Shown piece by piece: positions 34,371 through 45,353 of a stretch of DNA of 64,000 nt. The position numbers and the translations under genes were made by a program. The stretch's first letter is position 1. Every line of letters starts with the position of its first letter. The DNA is from Cryptomeria japonica (Eukaryota > Streptophyta > Pinopsida > Cupressales > Cupressaceae): the NCBI RefSeq assembly GCF_030272615.1, contig NC_081406.1:231496396-231560395 (forward strand). Direction: 5' to 3'. Below the pieces are notes generated by a model. The model did not search any database. It saw nothing but the letters and a program-made list of their open reading frames with translations, and had not been told where the DNA came from.

Positions 34371-36143
34371 AGCTGCAAAATGAACCTTCTTTAAATAATT
34401 TTAGTAATGTATAATGTATTTGTATAAGTTCGAAATTTATTATGTTGACAAGTTATTGAATATGACATGCATACATTGTTATCATTACTATCTAAATTTA
34501 ATATACTTTCATATACAATATTTTTACAATTTAAATGCTAGTACCAGAAAAAAAACATCAAAATTGTTTCAAAACATGACATATAGAATTCAAACTTAAA
34601 TAAATATATTTTAATATTAAAAAAATTACAATACCTCCAAGTATTACATTGATAATGTATTTTGTTTTCAGTATGACTAAACCTATTTTGTTTAATACAC
34701 TTTATAGCCGATGCCAAGGCCATCATATATGATAACTAAATCTTGCTTTAGCATCTACAACTGATTCCTTTAGTTTACACTTGATATGTTCTATACAGTT
34801 AGCCAATGTGTCTGTGTTTGATAGTAAAAGTTTCAATACTTGTTTTCTTCCACTGTTATGAGTGGTAAGTTGGTCAACTTTGTTTTAATGGCACATTTTC
34901 TTGTCCCATATTGTATCATCCATCATAAATTAGTTCTTGGCGAATCTTTTTTCGTGGAGTTGTTCGAATATTCCACATCTTTATATGTAAACAACGCTAT
35001 CACAATTTTAACAACAAATATCTTGCCTTACTTAAATTACTACTAATTTAAGTGTTGTTTTGAACATGTAAATAAAATCCATCCTTTACTCCAAACGTAA
35101 ATGAACATTGTAACCAAATTAAATAGTAACTATAATTTCATTTTATTTTTTTACTTTGACTTAGACATGCAATTAAGTTTACAAACCATTCAGGTTGAGT
35201 TACATTCATTTCATTTAAGTAATTAAATTAAAATTAATTTCATTTAATTAAAATTATGAAAATTTATTATTTAATTAATTAAATTTTATTATAAATAACT
35301 GATTAAAGTAATTTTTTGAGTATAGTTTTTAAATTATTATATAAATATATTGTAAACTTTTTGAGACACAAGGCCTGCGAGCACATTGCACTTTATTATT
35401 TACAACCCACACAATGGCCCAGAGGCTTCACCAATAAAGTGTTTTAACCAAGACACTACATGTTCGAAGACATTATTTTATCTTAATTTATTAAACTGTA
35501 GCCTTTTATTATTATTTTTCTCAATGACTAAATGAAACTTGAAATTATATCAATAATTTGTCAAAAACATTTAAAATATTTAAATTTATAGATATAAAAT
35601 AATAAGTAAAAAAGTATTGAATATATAAACAAAGAGTGAAATTAGTTATTATATTTTTTACCCCCTACAATTATGACTATTTTATACTATTGATAGTCAT
35701 TGTTTGTATGACACCATTTTTGTTCTAATTGGGATCCTATATCATGAAAACTATTACCAACAAACAAAAAAATACATCCCACATCATATAGAAATTTAAA
35801 TTTCCTGAAAATTGTTGTGTTTCTAAGTAAAGTAAGTAAAGTGAAACCGTTATTACATTGTGTTGTTAGTTCATTTATTACATTTATTTAATTAGATGTT
35901 TTACTGTAATCTTTTGCATTTCGTAGGTTATTTTTCAAGAGTGTTCTTTCAATGAAACCGTTTGTAGCTCAAAATGGTAAGTTTTTGCAATACAAGAGTT
36001 ACTTTATGATAAATGTTCATTTCCTTAAAATAATTTATTCAATGTATCAGATTTTCTTTTCACAATCCATTATAATAATAATGTATGTGGTTCAAATCAG
36101 AGCTAAAGTGGCTTGGTTATTGGTTTGCTACAGCACATTGTAG
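34371..36143. other. AT-rich insert sequence upstream of the Helitron fragment
   Basis: About 1.8 kb present only in the right long LTR. No supported gene was found; small open frames are short and without motifs. It may be the 5' flank of the Helitron. Its right edge has an inverted repeat CTACAGCACATTGTAG (36127-36142) followed within two bases by CTAA. That would suit a Helitron 3' end in plus orientation, opposite to the Rep fragment, so the assignment is unresolved. Confidence 0.4.
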
Positions 36144-37231
36144 CCTAAAAGAACATGCCAAAAGGAAAAGTTCCCTTCTCTACAAATTTTCAAGATAAAA
36201 GTTTCTTCCAATTTCCGAACTCCATAAAAGGAAATTTGCTTTTCCTATTATTACTTCAATTAAATAACAACTTAATCTATTAAATATTCAATCGTATATT
36301 ATAATTTATTTCTTTAAACATTAATATTAATTTGATGATTAATTAATATGGTAAAAATATCCAACACATAAATTAAATATATATAGTTTAATTTTAAAAC
36401 ACATATACATAAGTAATTAAATTAAATTAATACAAATTAAGTAAAACCTTATAAGAAAAACTTATGATTAAAAACTACTACAACAATAACAAATAAAATC
36501 AAAATACAACAGAAAGACATACCCATACACAACATTCCAAGGACATCGGATTTTTCCTATGTGGCACTCTGATTAGGTTGACACAAGACCGAAAACATTG
36601 CTCTTATGTCGAGCAAAGGCCAGTGTTAGAGAAACAAACCTTATGTTATCTCCACAACTTCCATCGGGATAATGTAGGCATGCTTAGACCTATGAAACCA
36701 GGTGGTGTCGATGCCTTGTACCTACAACCTGCATAACACTAAACGTTTGCAAATACATATACATATATCCAACATTTACAGTGACATTGGTGGAGGAGAG
36801 TCGTGACATTTTGTGTCTCTCCAAAGTGAGAGACAAAAGATCATCCCCTCACACCCCATACAGACTCATACACATACATGAAAATGAAAACATGATATAT
36901 CTCATATATAAAGTAAATATGTCAGTCCATGGTCAGTATATAAGCATAAAATCTAACGTCTAAGCATCCATAAAGATATAATGCATAACCAACATTTATT
37001 AAATCCAAAACATCATAACATAGTATCATGATTAAATTCATCACAGCATAGAGTATCATCCAACCACATAAACAATAAATGAGGTCAAACTAGGTTAAAT
37101 AGAGTCTGGTCAAGGGAGGGGCATTACATATAACACAATGATTAAGGACACTCCTATTGTGGAGGGACATGAGATGATATTGAAAGAAAAATAAATTCGT
37201 TCAAAGACTTGCAACATTAGAGAATTCCCCA

Positions 37232-38100
37232 AAATTTAAGAAAAAGATAACCAAGTTAAGGCCCTAGATGATTAGAAAAGGGATTTTGAAGAAGCAGTGC
37301 AGTAAGCAGTGAATCAACTTGTGTGGGTAAATCAACCCAAAAAGAACATTTATTATTTATTCATTGACAAAATTTTGGAGGCTGATTCATTTTATCAAAA
37401 TTTTGTTGCTGAAGTTAGAAATGCAATGGACAACAAAACCAAGGAGGCGCTAAATAAATTGCAAGAACTAAAAGCCTTCAATTATCCCACCATTGCACAA
37501 ATTGAAGGCTAGCACAAGGAGTATTGCACGCTTGAAGAGGAGTGGCTAGAGGAGGAGTAACTCTCAGTGTTAGATTTTGTTTGCCTTATTCCTTTTCATA
37601 TGTTCCTTTTTGTAGGTATGCACTTTTTTGCCTCACAATCAACACGTACTTCCTAAAGACAATGCCAACTTGAACCTCAAATTTTGAATTTTGGAAAGGG
37701 ACAAATGCTAGAAAGTGAAGACACTTCAACACCGCCACGCACTAGCCTACAACTCCAATCCCAAGAAGCAATTATCCCAGGCGTGTCTTCCTCTCCCTAA
37801 AGGATGATTTTGTAGTGTACATGTAAAGATGCCTTAGGTTATATTCCAATAAAATGAAAATAAAAAATTGGCATCTGCACTATCAGCCTAAAGCTTGCTT
37901 TACTCCCTTATGTTATAAAAGGGAAATCAGGGCCAATAAAAAAGAATTTTGGAATTTTGATAAGTAGATTGTATTAGGTGTGAGTCCATAAGTAATAGAA
38001 GAGAATTTTTGTAGATATAATGTGAACTGTAATTAAAATGTGTATAATTTTTCAAAGTTAATAAAAAGGAAGCAGTTCAGATTGTCTCTATTTTTGTGTA
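37232..38100 (+). pseudogene. Host unit 1, segment 3 (C-terminal coiled-coil end)
   Basis: Plus-strand Lys/Glu/Leu-rich coding-like sequence resumes directly after the long-LTR element (KKKITKLRP). It includes the open stretch 37309-37512 (ILEADSFYQNFVAEVRNAMD, ALNKLQELKAFNYPTIAQIE). After a TAG it continues as HKEYCTLEEEWLEEE and ends at TAA near 37558. A T-rich stretch with TTTTTGTAG near 37617 and several AATAAA-like words (for example 37850, 38060) follows, looking like a 3' untranslated region. Family unknown. The segment is probably the C-terminal part of the gene-like unit begun before 8106. Confidence 0.45.
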
Positions 38101-38459
38101 TGCATTGTATGAGTCTTTATGTTAATGATATATAGACTTGTCTTCTCTAATGGAGAATGTATAATTTGATAATGGGTCTCTTTCAACAAAGGAGTTAAAT
38201 TCTTTTTCATAAATAGTACAATGTGTATACACTTGAATGTGATTTTAAGAATGGTTTTTGTTTCCTTTCAACAACATGGCATGTAAGGCATGAAATGTTG
38301 GGTTGAGAATCATTATATGGATATGAACTGTCATTTGTTCTAGTTTGTCTACAATTTGACTATTTTCCCAATTAGATAAGAATTGGTCATACTTTCAGTC
38401 ATTCTAGGATCATTCAAAAATCAAAATATCATTTCCTTTTTTGATGTAGGAGTAGTTTT
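38101..38459. other. Intergenic stretch between host units 1 and 2
   Basis: T-rich sequence with no sustained reading frame, no repeat and no RNA-gene signal recognised. It separates the tail of unit 1 from the next coding-like block, which starts after TTTGATGTAG near 38440 (a possible splice acceptor). Confidence 0.35.
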
Positions 38460-39111
38460 AGTACAAGAATCAGACCCAATGGCTAAGTGTTAAGAAACCA
38501 AGATTGCAGCCAAATTTGAAGTTTATAAACTTTTATTTGTATATTTTCATTGGGAATATCTGTTATAGTTTGCAATGTCCAAGCGTCAAGTGAAGAAGGC
38601 TATCTAGACATTGTTTAGGGAGACCCACCTTGGTTTTACAGAGCCAAAAGTGTAGTAGATTTCAATATTGTGATTAAATCTAATTCATTGGCCAAATCCA
38701 ACCCTGAGCCTAAAAATAAGAAAGTGGCTAATCTTTTAGGGTTTGGAGAATCTATTTATTTGGATATCAACAATCTCCATGCAATAATTTTAGAGGAACA
38801 AATAATTTTCTTGGGTGGGAACTTCACATTTGTTAGAATGCATGGTTTTTCCAAAGAACCTTTTCAACTCCCAACTTGCTTGATTGATAGGACCCTCACA
38901 TTAGAAATGTTTAGACAAATTTCAATCATTGATAAAAATGCATGGAGCTAGAAGGAAAAAAACTAGTGTTTACAAGTACCCACTCACACAGGGTCCAGAC
39001 ACATTGCAAAAGAGGTTCGTTGAAGTTTTATTGGCCGCCTTAGCCCATTTGGGCCTTGCTGTCATTTGTGATAAATGAAACTATGATCCTGGTGACTTTG
39101 TGTCTGCCTTG
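38460..39111 (+). pseudogene. Host unit 2, segment 1
   Basis: An unrecognised plus-strand coding-like block. The longest open part, 38670-38951, reads NLLGFGESIYLDINNLHAII, FLGGNFTFVRMHGFS, LPTCLIDRTLTLEMFRQISI. After a TAG in WS*KEKK, another frame stays open with YPLTQGPDTLQKRFVEVLLA and ALAHLGLAVICDK to the insertion point of the element at 39112. This good amino-acid composition through stops and a frameshift suggests a once-real protein. I cannot name a domain. Confidence 0.4.
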
Positions 39112-40032
39112 TGTTAGAAACCAAGAACATTGAGAGGGGGGGTGAATCAGTGTTCTATCAAAATGATCAATTTTAACCTTATTAAAACATGCATTCACCA
39201 ACCGATATACTAGTACATATAGAATTGAAAGCAGTAAAGAAACCAATAATCTAGTCATACAAATGAATACCATACAATAGAGAATTATACGTTGAAAACC
39301 TCAAAGAGGAAAAACCATGGTTGGATTTGTGACCCACAATATCAATCCACTAGCCATATGAAAAGATATTACAAAATATAGGGGTCTGCACTTGCAGGAA
39401 GGCTTATAGCCTAGAGCGCACTGATCAATCACAAAAGGAGTCTCATTGACTACATATAAATCTAGACTACAATCCGAAGAAATGATTTAACTACAAAGAT
39501 AGCATCTCCTATGCCTAAATACAGTTTTGGTTAAGCTCTGTCTGTTTTGGTTTGAAACCCTAAACCCTTACCGGAATAACCTCTTACATAAATATCCTCA
39601 CATACATGATCTATCTCATATATTTCGCATCTCCACTACATTCCATAACCTTACATATCCATTACATACAAAATGATCTAATAAACTGACCTATATACCC
39701 CTTTACAATCCATCATGCCTTATGTCGCCTTACAAAGATAATTACAATATGAATATGCATGTCGGCTCAATAACATAAACACATATATATCAAAATTAAT
39801 TGTTGAGGTTGGATCTTCCAAATGATGTCGGCCTCCAATACTGATAACCTGAATGTGAACCATGTCGGTCTGCAATACCGGTAACCAAAGAATTTATTCC
39901 AACTATTAAAGATACCTATCGGTATCGGCGAAGTGTCTATCGGTACACTAGTAAACCAAAATATGAAGCCGACACATGTTTCCATCAATGACAACATATT
40001 AAAACCAATCAATTGAGTGTCAATTGCCAACA
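39112..40032 (-). repeat. 3' LTR of the polymerase-less element
   Basis: 921 bases, plus-strand TGTTAGAAAC...TTGCCAACA. A 7-base G-run followed by TGAATCA near 39135 is the same edge motif as in Copia-1. The short frames inside are not conserved in the other LTR. Confidence 0.88.
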
Positions 40033-40033
40033 A

Positions 40034-40200
40034 TCTCCCCTTTTGGCATTGATGGCAACACTCATGTGAAAAATGATTATGGTTTCCATCTGTCGGTTTG
40101 ATCCTAAGCCTGCTCCCCCTAAGCTGAATATCCATATGAACAAAATAATCCATACCTCCAAATCTCCTGAATGTTTTTCACCTATACCTCCCCCTTTGAT
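40034..40200 (-). promoter_or_regulatory. Polypurine tract and purine-tract repeats of the polymerase-less element
   Basis: On the minus strand, CCAAAAGGGGAGA lies one base from the 3' LTR and is preceded by GCCATCAATG. Further tracts occur near 40112 and 40187, the latter preceded by AGCATTGATATC. This is the same duplicated module as in Copia-1 and Copia-2. Confidence 0.75.
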
Positions 40201-40299
40201 ATCAATGCTGAAAATACCAAAAAATACCAAAAATCGGGACGAAGAATGAAATACTGTACAATGAATATCCCAAAATACCTTACCGGAGCTGAATATGTT

Positions 40300-43200
40300 T
40301 GAAAATTTCCAAATAGGCCTTCTCCAAAAGCTCTAGATAAGTACCCCAACCTGGTTTTAAAGTGTCAGAAATAGATACAAGTCCATTTAGCATATGGGCA
40401 TATGACTCTTTCTCATTTACCATTGTCAGTATGGGCTTACCAACCATATCTATACACACCTTCTTATGTACACTTAATGAATCCAACTAGGGACTCACCA
40501 ATCCTCTAAGACCTCTGGCTCTCCTTATGATTTTATCTTTTTCCCTCTCAAGAGCTAAAACTTGGGCTTCCAAAACCAAAATCTGACCATCAATAGATGT
40601 AGTCAATGAATGTGAACCATCAAAAGAATTGACTATACCTACAATCTTCTCCTGAATATCCTTGATCCCTTTATTTGTCTCTATTGTAAGTAAACCTGTG
40701 TTACAACATACTCTATAAATATTAGTACACTACCTCAAAGAATTATCAATCAACTTCAACTTATCATTAATCTCCTTCCTCTCTGATTCAATCATCTAAT
40801 CAAATGTTGCTCTCTTTGCCTGTGTAAACCTCTCCAATGCTCTGTGATTATTTTAAGTTTGTCGGTTGGGCTTGCTTCTTTGTCAAATTTGCACTTCGAG
40901 ACAAGTCTATGCAAAACTGCGATATACTGATCAATAACTCCTTTATCCATAGATCCTTCCTTTATCATTTTCTATGCATCCATCATCATGAGCTCAGTAG
41001 AACTCATCTCCATTATTCTTTTCTTTTCAACCTATGAGGTGTCAATTGACAACAACGATGGGCTCACTATCAATTCCCTGTCGGATTCCTCTTTCTTCTC
41101 CTCTGATGGTTTAACTTTTATAGTTTCCTCGCTTGCATCGATGGCTTCGCCACTTGGTGCAGTATTAGTAACTACCGGTTCCTCCTTACGAACTATGTCC
41201 TCATCCTATGCATTCTAATCTAGAGGACTATTATCCTCAACATTAGTAACATGTACACTTGTAACCTTTACACTCTTTGATTCTGTCAGTATCTCAATAT
41301 TTGCCTGTACATTAGTTTCTACCGGGGGCTCAATATCCAATATCTTAATATTTTTCAAAATTGAGGGTGTGGTGCCCATTATACCTTTACCTTTCCCTTC
41401 AATCAGGATATCTGTAGTATCTATTTTAGTCTTCAGTGAAGTATAAAAACTAGGGTTGGCTGCAAAGAATTGAACCCATGCCTTGTGGGTCTCCTTGACT
41501 ATCTCATTAAACCTACCTAACATAAGACTTACTATTATATGTTTGCTATGAAAAATCTTCATGTCTGCAATCTCAAGAGTCCTATCCATCTCCTCTGGAG
41601 TAATAGAAGCACAAATAGTTAACAACTCCTGAATCTTTATGTGCTTGTCCTCCTCCATTGCTGATAATCTTCTAGCATCTAATTTGTCATATAATTGTGC
41701 TGGTATTTGATTTTCAATTTATAATAAGACTTTCTTATAAATATCCAAATACAGTAAAACTTCATCATCATCCAAATGCTCATAATAAAATTGCATATTC
41801 TTCAACATACCATCCTTAGTTATTTAATCAACCAATTCTGCACAAGTCTTGGGTGGAATAATAGTTACATTACTAGATACAAGTGCAAGGTCGATGTCAT
41901 CCTTCTTCTTTCTTCTTCCAGTACCAGATGGGGCAAAAGATGTTTCTTTAGGAGCTCTCTTCTGTGTCGGTACCCTGATTGTAACTTTCCTAATTGGTTG
42001 CTTCTTAGCTTCCACTTTAGTCTCTTTGGTTTTCTTCCTTAATACCCTCTTGAATGCCAAGGGTGTGTCATCATCAGATCCAAATTTTGATGGAATAGAT
42101 TCAATAAATATTTGTGGTTCTTTTCTCTTCCTCCCTTTTTCTAGAACAACATCAATTAATGCCTTGATGTCCTATGAAACCTGTTCCACAAATTTGCTTG
42201 TCTTGCCCTACTGCTTCTCCCTCTTCTTCTAGTTAAACTCAGTTTCAACCTCTTGCTTTTTCTGCTTAGCAGTACCAAATGATTTTTATGCCTCATCAAT
42301 AGGTGCATCAATTAGCAACTGTGCATAAGCATCTATAATCTAAGCATCAACTTCATAACCCATCTCTTCAATCCAAATCTTTCGGGGCTTGACAACTTCC
42401 ATCAAAGTTTCATCTTTCTTAACCATGAAGCATATCTCAATTGAGTATTTCTCAACAATTTTCTTTGAAACCCTTTCCCTAGATTTCATAGCCTTCTGGA
42501 ATGATTTAAAGTAACCCATACTTTGTCATCTCGTTGACTACCCAATGTTGCAATACATTGTTTCAGTTGTCTTCCTACCAAGATATCAAATGCCCATTCT
42601 CTTCCCAAAATCGAGAGTTTCATTGGTGAAAAACATCATTAAACAGACAATTATATTTCCATATCGGAATGTTCCCTTCTTCTCTCCTTTGATCTTCCTA
42701 GATTAATCAACAATTCATCCAACATCCAACCATAGAGATCTAACTTCTCATTTTGCCTCATCATCTTATGAGCTGCATAAATGCAGGAGCTAGAAACAGG
42801 ATTTGGATGGTTTGATTTTGTTACCTTGTAACTGATAATCATGCTTCCAAATCTGATATCTTTGTCGGTGATAGTGCTAATCCTCATTGATCGCTTGTCT
42901 GGTGTTGCACTAATGATCTTGTTGACCTAATCATTAGAAACATTCTTCTCTAGACATTGTCCAACCTGCAGTAAACTGATGATTGCCTTAATGGCCTCCT
43001 TTGAGATCTTATATGGTATGTCCAACTAGATGAATTCTCCATGCACTTTGCTCAAAACATATCTAAAAATATCATCTTCAAATTCTGGAATATCCAGAAT
43101 GTCGATAAACCCTAGATCCTCAATGTGTTTGTACTTGGGCTTAATCTTTCCAAAATCTCCCATTAACTCGTTCATATACGTTCTCTTAATATCACTAGTT

Positions 43201-43406
43201 CCCAAATCCTCAATATGACAGTGAATGTAAGCTCTGACATCTTCAACATATACAACTCCTTCTGGGACATGGGAAAAAGCGCCAACTGAATCGTCCAAGG
43301 TAGCAATATGTGAATATTGCTTAAAAATTGGCCTAGGATGGTCCTTGACCTCAACAACAGTAGGATTTGCAATAAAAGTAGGTACAGATGATGATCTCAC
43401 TTCCAT
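40300..43406 (-). pseudogene. Large unrecognised ORF2 of the polymerase-less element
   Basis: ATG at 43406 (MEVRSSSVPTFIANPTVVEV). A frame runs through 43406-42651 with a stop at 43026 (GDFGKIKPKYKHIEDLGFID; ISYKVTKSNHPNP). A frameshift and stops follow. Open pieces then lie at 42060-41824, a basic stretch with possible nuclear localisation signals (RVLRKKTKETKVEAKKQ, GRRKKKDD), and at 41658-41215, predicted mostly helical (QELLTICASITPEEMDRTLE). An acidic Ser/Glu-rich region and a helical tail continue to about 40300 (YAHMLNGLVSISDTLKPG). Together this is roughly 1000 codons, as large as many Pol ORFs but without any Pol motif. Its function is unknown. It follows the Gag-like ORF on the same strand. 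Confidence 0.6.
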
Positions 43407-43699
43407 GATGAAAGATAAATACCTGAAAGATAGTTGTCAGCGAAAAACCCTAAAGAACTCTTCCGATCACTGGTGAAATCGCTCAAGATGATATCGATCA
43501 CACTGAATCTCTTTAGACTTCCTCTGAATCACTCTGAATGCAAAGTGATCAGAAATGAAGTGAATTCAGCCTCTTAACCTCTAAGAAACCCTAATTTGTC
43601 ATTGTTATGAATGACTTTCGGTGAAAGATACTGGATCTCAATCAAACATCTTCATGCCAGATAAGCATCTCCAATGTCTGGAACATCTTCCAGAACCTC

Positions 43700-44900
43700 T
43701 TCCCGGGGCATGTGCAGTATCATCATGAATTTTTCCTACCCCTAAGGCATCTGCCTTAGTTACCGGATGAGCTTCTTGTCGGTGTAGGAGCAACCTCCTT
43801 TTCCAGTTGAGTAACCAGTACATTTCCATCTGTCGATTGATCTTCTGCCTTCCTAACCCATTTCTTCATATGATCTTGTCGGATTTCATTTACCTTCTCT
43901 TTCCCTTTCTCATTTGATCCATCATTACCAACCGGTGGATTTCTACTTCTACAGAACTTAGCAATATGTCCAACCTCATTGCATGCATAGCATGTAACAT
44001 TGTTCTTTTGGATCTCTTTGGTAAAACTGGTATAATTGCTTGACCTGCACTAATTAGCCATATTATCAAATTTTCCACATGCATAACATTTAACATTCAT
44101 TCTACAAACTTCTATCTTATGACTATACTTATTGCATTTAGAACATTGACTGGGAGCAGAATTAGGGTTCTGATTTTCTCTATATCTACATTGCCTAGTC
44201 ATGTGACCAAATTTATTACAAAGCATATACCATTAAATTTGTAAGCATTAAACTTCCTTACCAGTGCCTTCGGGTTTTCATCTTCATTTGCAGTACCAGA
44301 ACACTAACCTTGTTCAAATTAACGTCCACTGGAATCTCCATTTTGTCTCCAACTCATCAATAACTCATCAAGTTGTGCTGAACTAACCTTGAATTTTTCT
44401 TTATACTCACTTGCAATAGCTAGATCATCTCTCAGAATTATCATTTGTCTCTCAAGTTCTTGTTCGTTACTTTGGGATTGTACTAAATCAGTTCTCAACA
44501 TATCATTTTCATGAGCCAACCTACCACATTCTTCAAATTTGTTTTTCAAAGATACAACAAGATTTTCTTCCTTTTTCTTTCGGTCTTCAATCTCTTTAGA
44601 CATCCTCGTAGTTAAAGCTTGCATTTCATTCCTCATAACCATGTTCTCCTAACTCATCTTTTGACATCTCTCATTAAGTACATCTTTCTCTTCATTATCC
44701 TTATTCTGCAAAAGTTCCTTCCTCCTAGCTTGAACAGATGATAGTCTCTCATGTAGAACAAGAATGAATTCCTGAGAAGAATTCAATTCATCTTGTAACT
44801 TCAAGTTCTTCAACCTTTTAGCATCATAATCTTCAAGTGCTACCTCAAGTTGCTTCTCCAAACTCATATCCATGGATTCCATATTTAGGATCTTCCTCAA
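43700..44900 (-). pseudogene. Gag-like protein: coiled coil plus four CCHC knuckles
   Basis: This begins just inside the primer site. 44900-44319 is almost all heptad-rich coiled coil (SLEKQLEVALEDYDAKRL; ERQMIILRDDLAIASEY), with one TAG at 44649. It ends QLDELLMSWRQNGDSSG, which resembles the segment preceding zinc knuckles in many plant Gag proteins. A second part (about 44222-43951) holds four knuckles. They are LCNKFGHMTRQC with its first Cys changed to Tyr, CSKCNKYSHKIEVC intact, CYACGKFDNMAN*C with His changed to Asn and a TAG, and CYACNEVGHIAKFC intact (43951-43992). A Lys-rich tail ends at TAA near 43770. It probably packaged RNA in virus-like particles. It is now broken. Confidence 0.75.
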
Positions 44901-44928
44901 GCTGTTAAACTTCCTCTAAGGTACAAAT

Positions 44929-44939
44929 CTCTAATACCA
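44929..44939 (-). promoter_or_regulatory. Primer binding site of the polymerase-less element
   Basis: Minus-strand TGGTATTAGAG, one base different from TGGTATCAGAG, with the two-base AT spacer from the LTR end at 44942 seen in Copia-1 and Copia-2. Confidence 0.78.
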
Positions 44940-44941
44940 AT

Positions 44942-45353
44942 TGTTGGAATCTAAGAACACTAAGAGGGGGGGTTGAATAAGTGTTCTACCAGAATGATCA
45001 ATTTTAACCTTATTAAAACATGCATTCACCAACCGGTATACCGATACATATAGAATTGAAAGAAGTAAAGAAACCAATAAGCCAATCACACAAATGAATA
45101 CCATAACACAGAGAATTATACATGGAAAACCTCAAAGAGGAAAAACCAGGGTGGGACTTGTGACCCACAATATCAATCCACTGGCCATATGAAAAGATAT
45201 TACAAAATATAGGGGCCTGCACTTGCAGGAAGCCTTACAGCCTAGAGCACACTACTCAATCATAAAAGGAGTCTCACTGACTACATATAAATCTAGGCTA
45301 AAATATGGAGAAATGATTGAACTAAAAAGATAGAATCTCATATGCCTAAATAC
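44942..45353 (-). repeat. Truncated 5' LTR of the polymerase-less element
   Basis: It matches the first 412 or so bases of the left LTR, then stops abruptly after GCCTAAATAC. Beyond 45353 the plus-strand host coding-like sequence begins, so the LTR's outer half was deleted, probably with some host bases. Confidence 0.85.

Larger units (their letters stand above)
16475..37231 (-). mobile_element. Long-LTR retroelement without recognisable genes
   Basis: Two long direct repeats (16475-20844 and 30805-37231) share TGTAAYGCCCCACSAAGAAA starts. Between them lies about 2.3 kb of unique sequence once Copia-2 is removed. A primer-site match on the minus strand (30791-30803) abuts the right repeat, giving minus orientation. 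No gag, protease, integrase or RT was seen in the internal region, so it resembles a LARD-type non-autonomous element. The host sequence AAATTTA flanks both sides, with three extra bases at the left. An alternative is that the true LTR is shorter (ending GGGGCATTACA, 103 bases inside the right copy) and that the copies come from a recombined tandem element. Confidence 0.7.
30805..37231 (-). repeat. Right long LTR (5' LTR of the long-LTR element)
   Basis: It aligns with 16475-20844 at both ends but is about 2 kb longer. Homology stops near 33412 (left counterpart about 19290) and resumes near 36144 (left counterpart about 19672). The 2.7 kb between contains a Helitron Rep fragment and AT-rich sequence, and replaces about 380 bases of the left copy. 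GGGGCATTACA at 37118-37128 is the inverse of the TGTAAYGCCCC start. Homology between the copies nevertheless continues about 103 bases further, to CCCCA at 37231. Confidence 0.72.
39112..45353 (-). mobile_element. Copia-like LTR element without polymerase
   Basis: Left (3') LTR 39112-40032 and truncated right (5') LTR 44942-45353 are homologous (for example GATCAATTTTAACCTTATTA in both). A primer site at 44929-44939 and a polypurine tract at 40034-40044 give minus orientation. The internal 4.9 kb holds a Gag-like ORF with coiled coil and CCHC knuckles, then a second long decayed ORF. No protease D-S/T-G, integrase or RT motif was found, so it depended on other elements. The right LTR keeps only 412 of 921 bases, so no target duplication can be shown. 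Confidence 0.85.

Noticed and set aside
35376-35475. Possible tRNA-derived SINE (box-B-like TGTTCGAAG)
   Set aside because: No matching box A at the right distance, no A-rich tail and no flanking target duplication could be identified.
41776-42232. Plus-strand frames opposite ORF2 of the polymerase-less element
   Set aside because: They are hydrophobic antisense translations of Lys/Glu-rich ORF2 codons, a common artefact.
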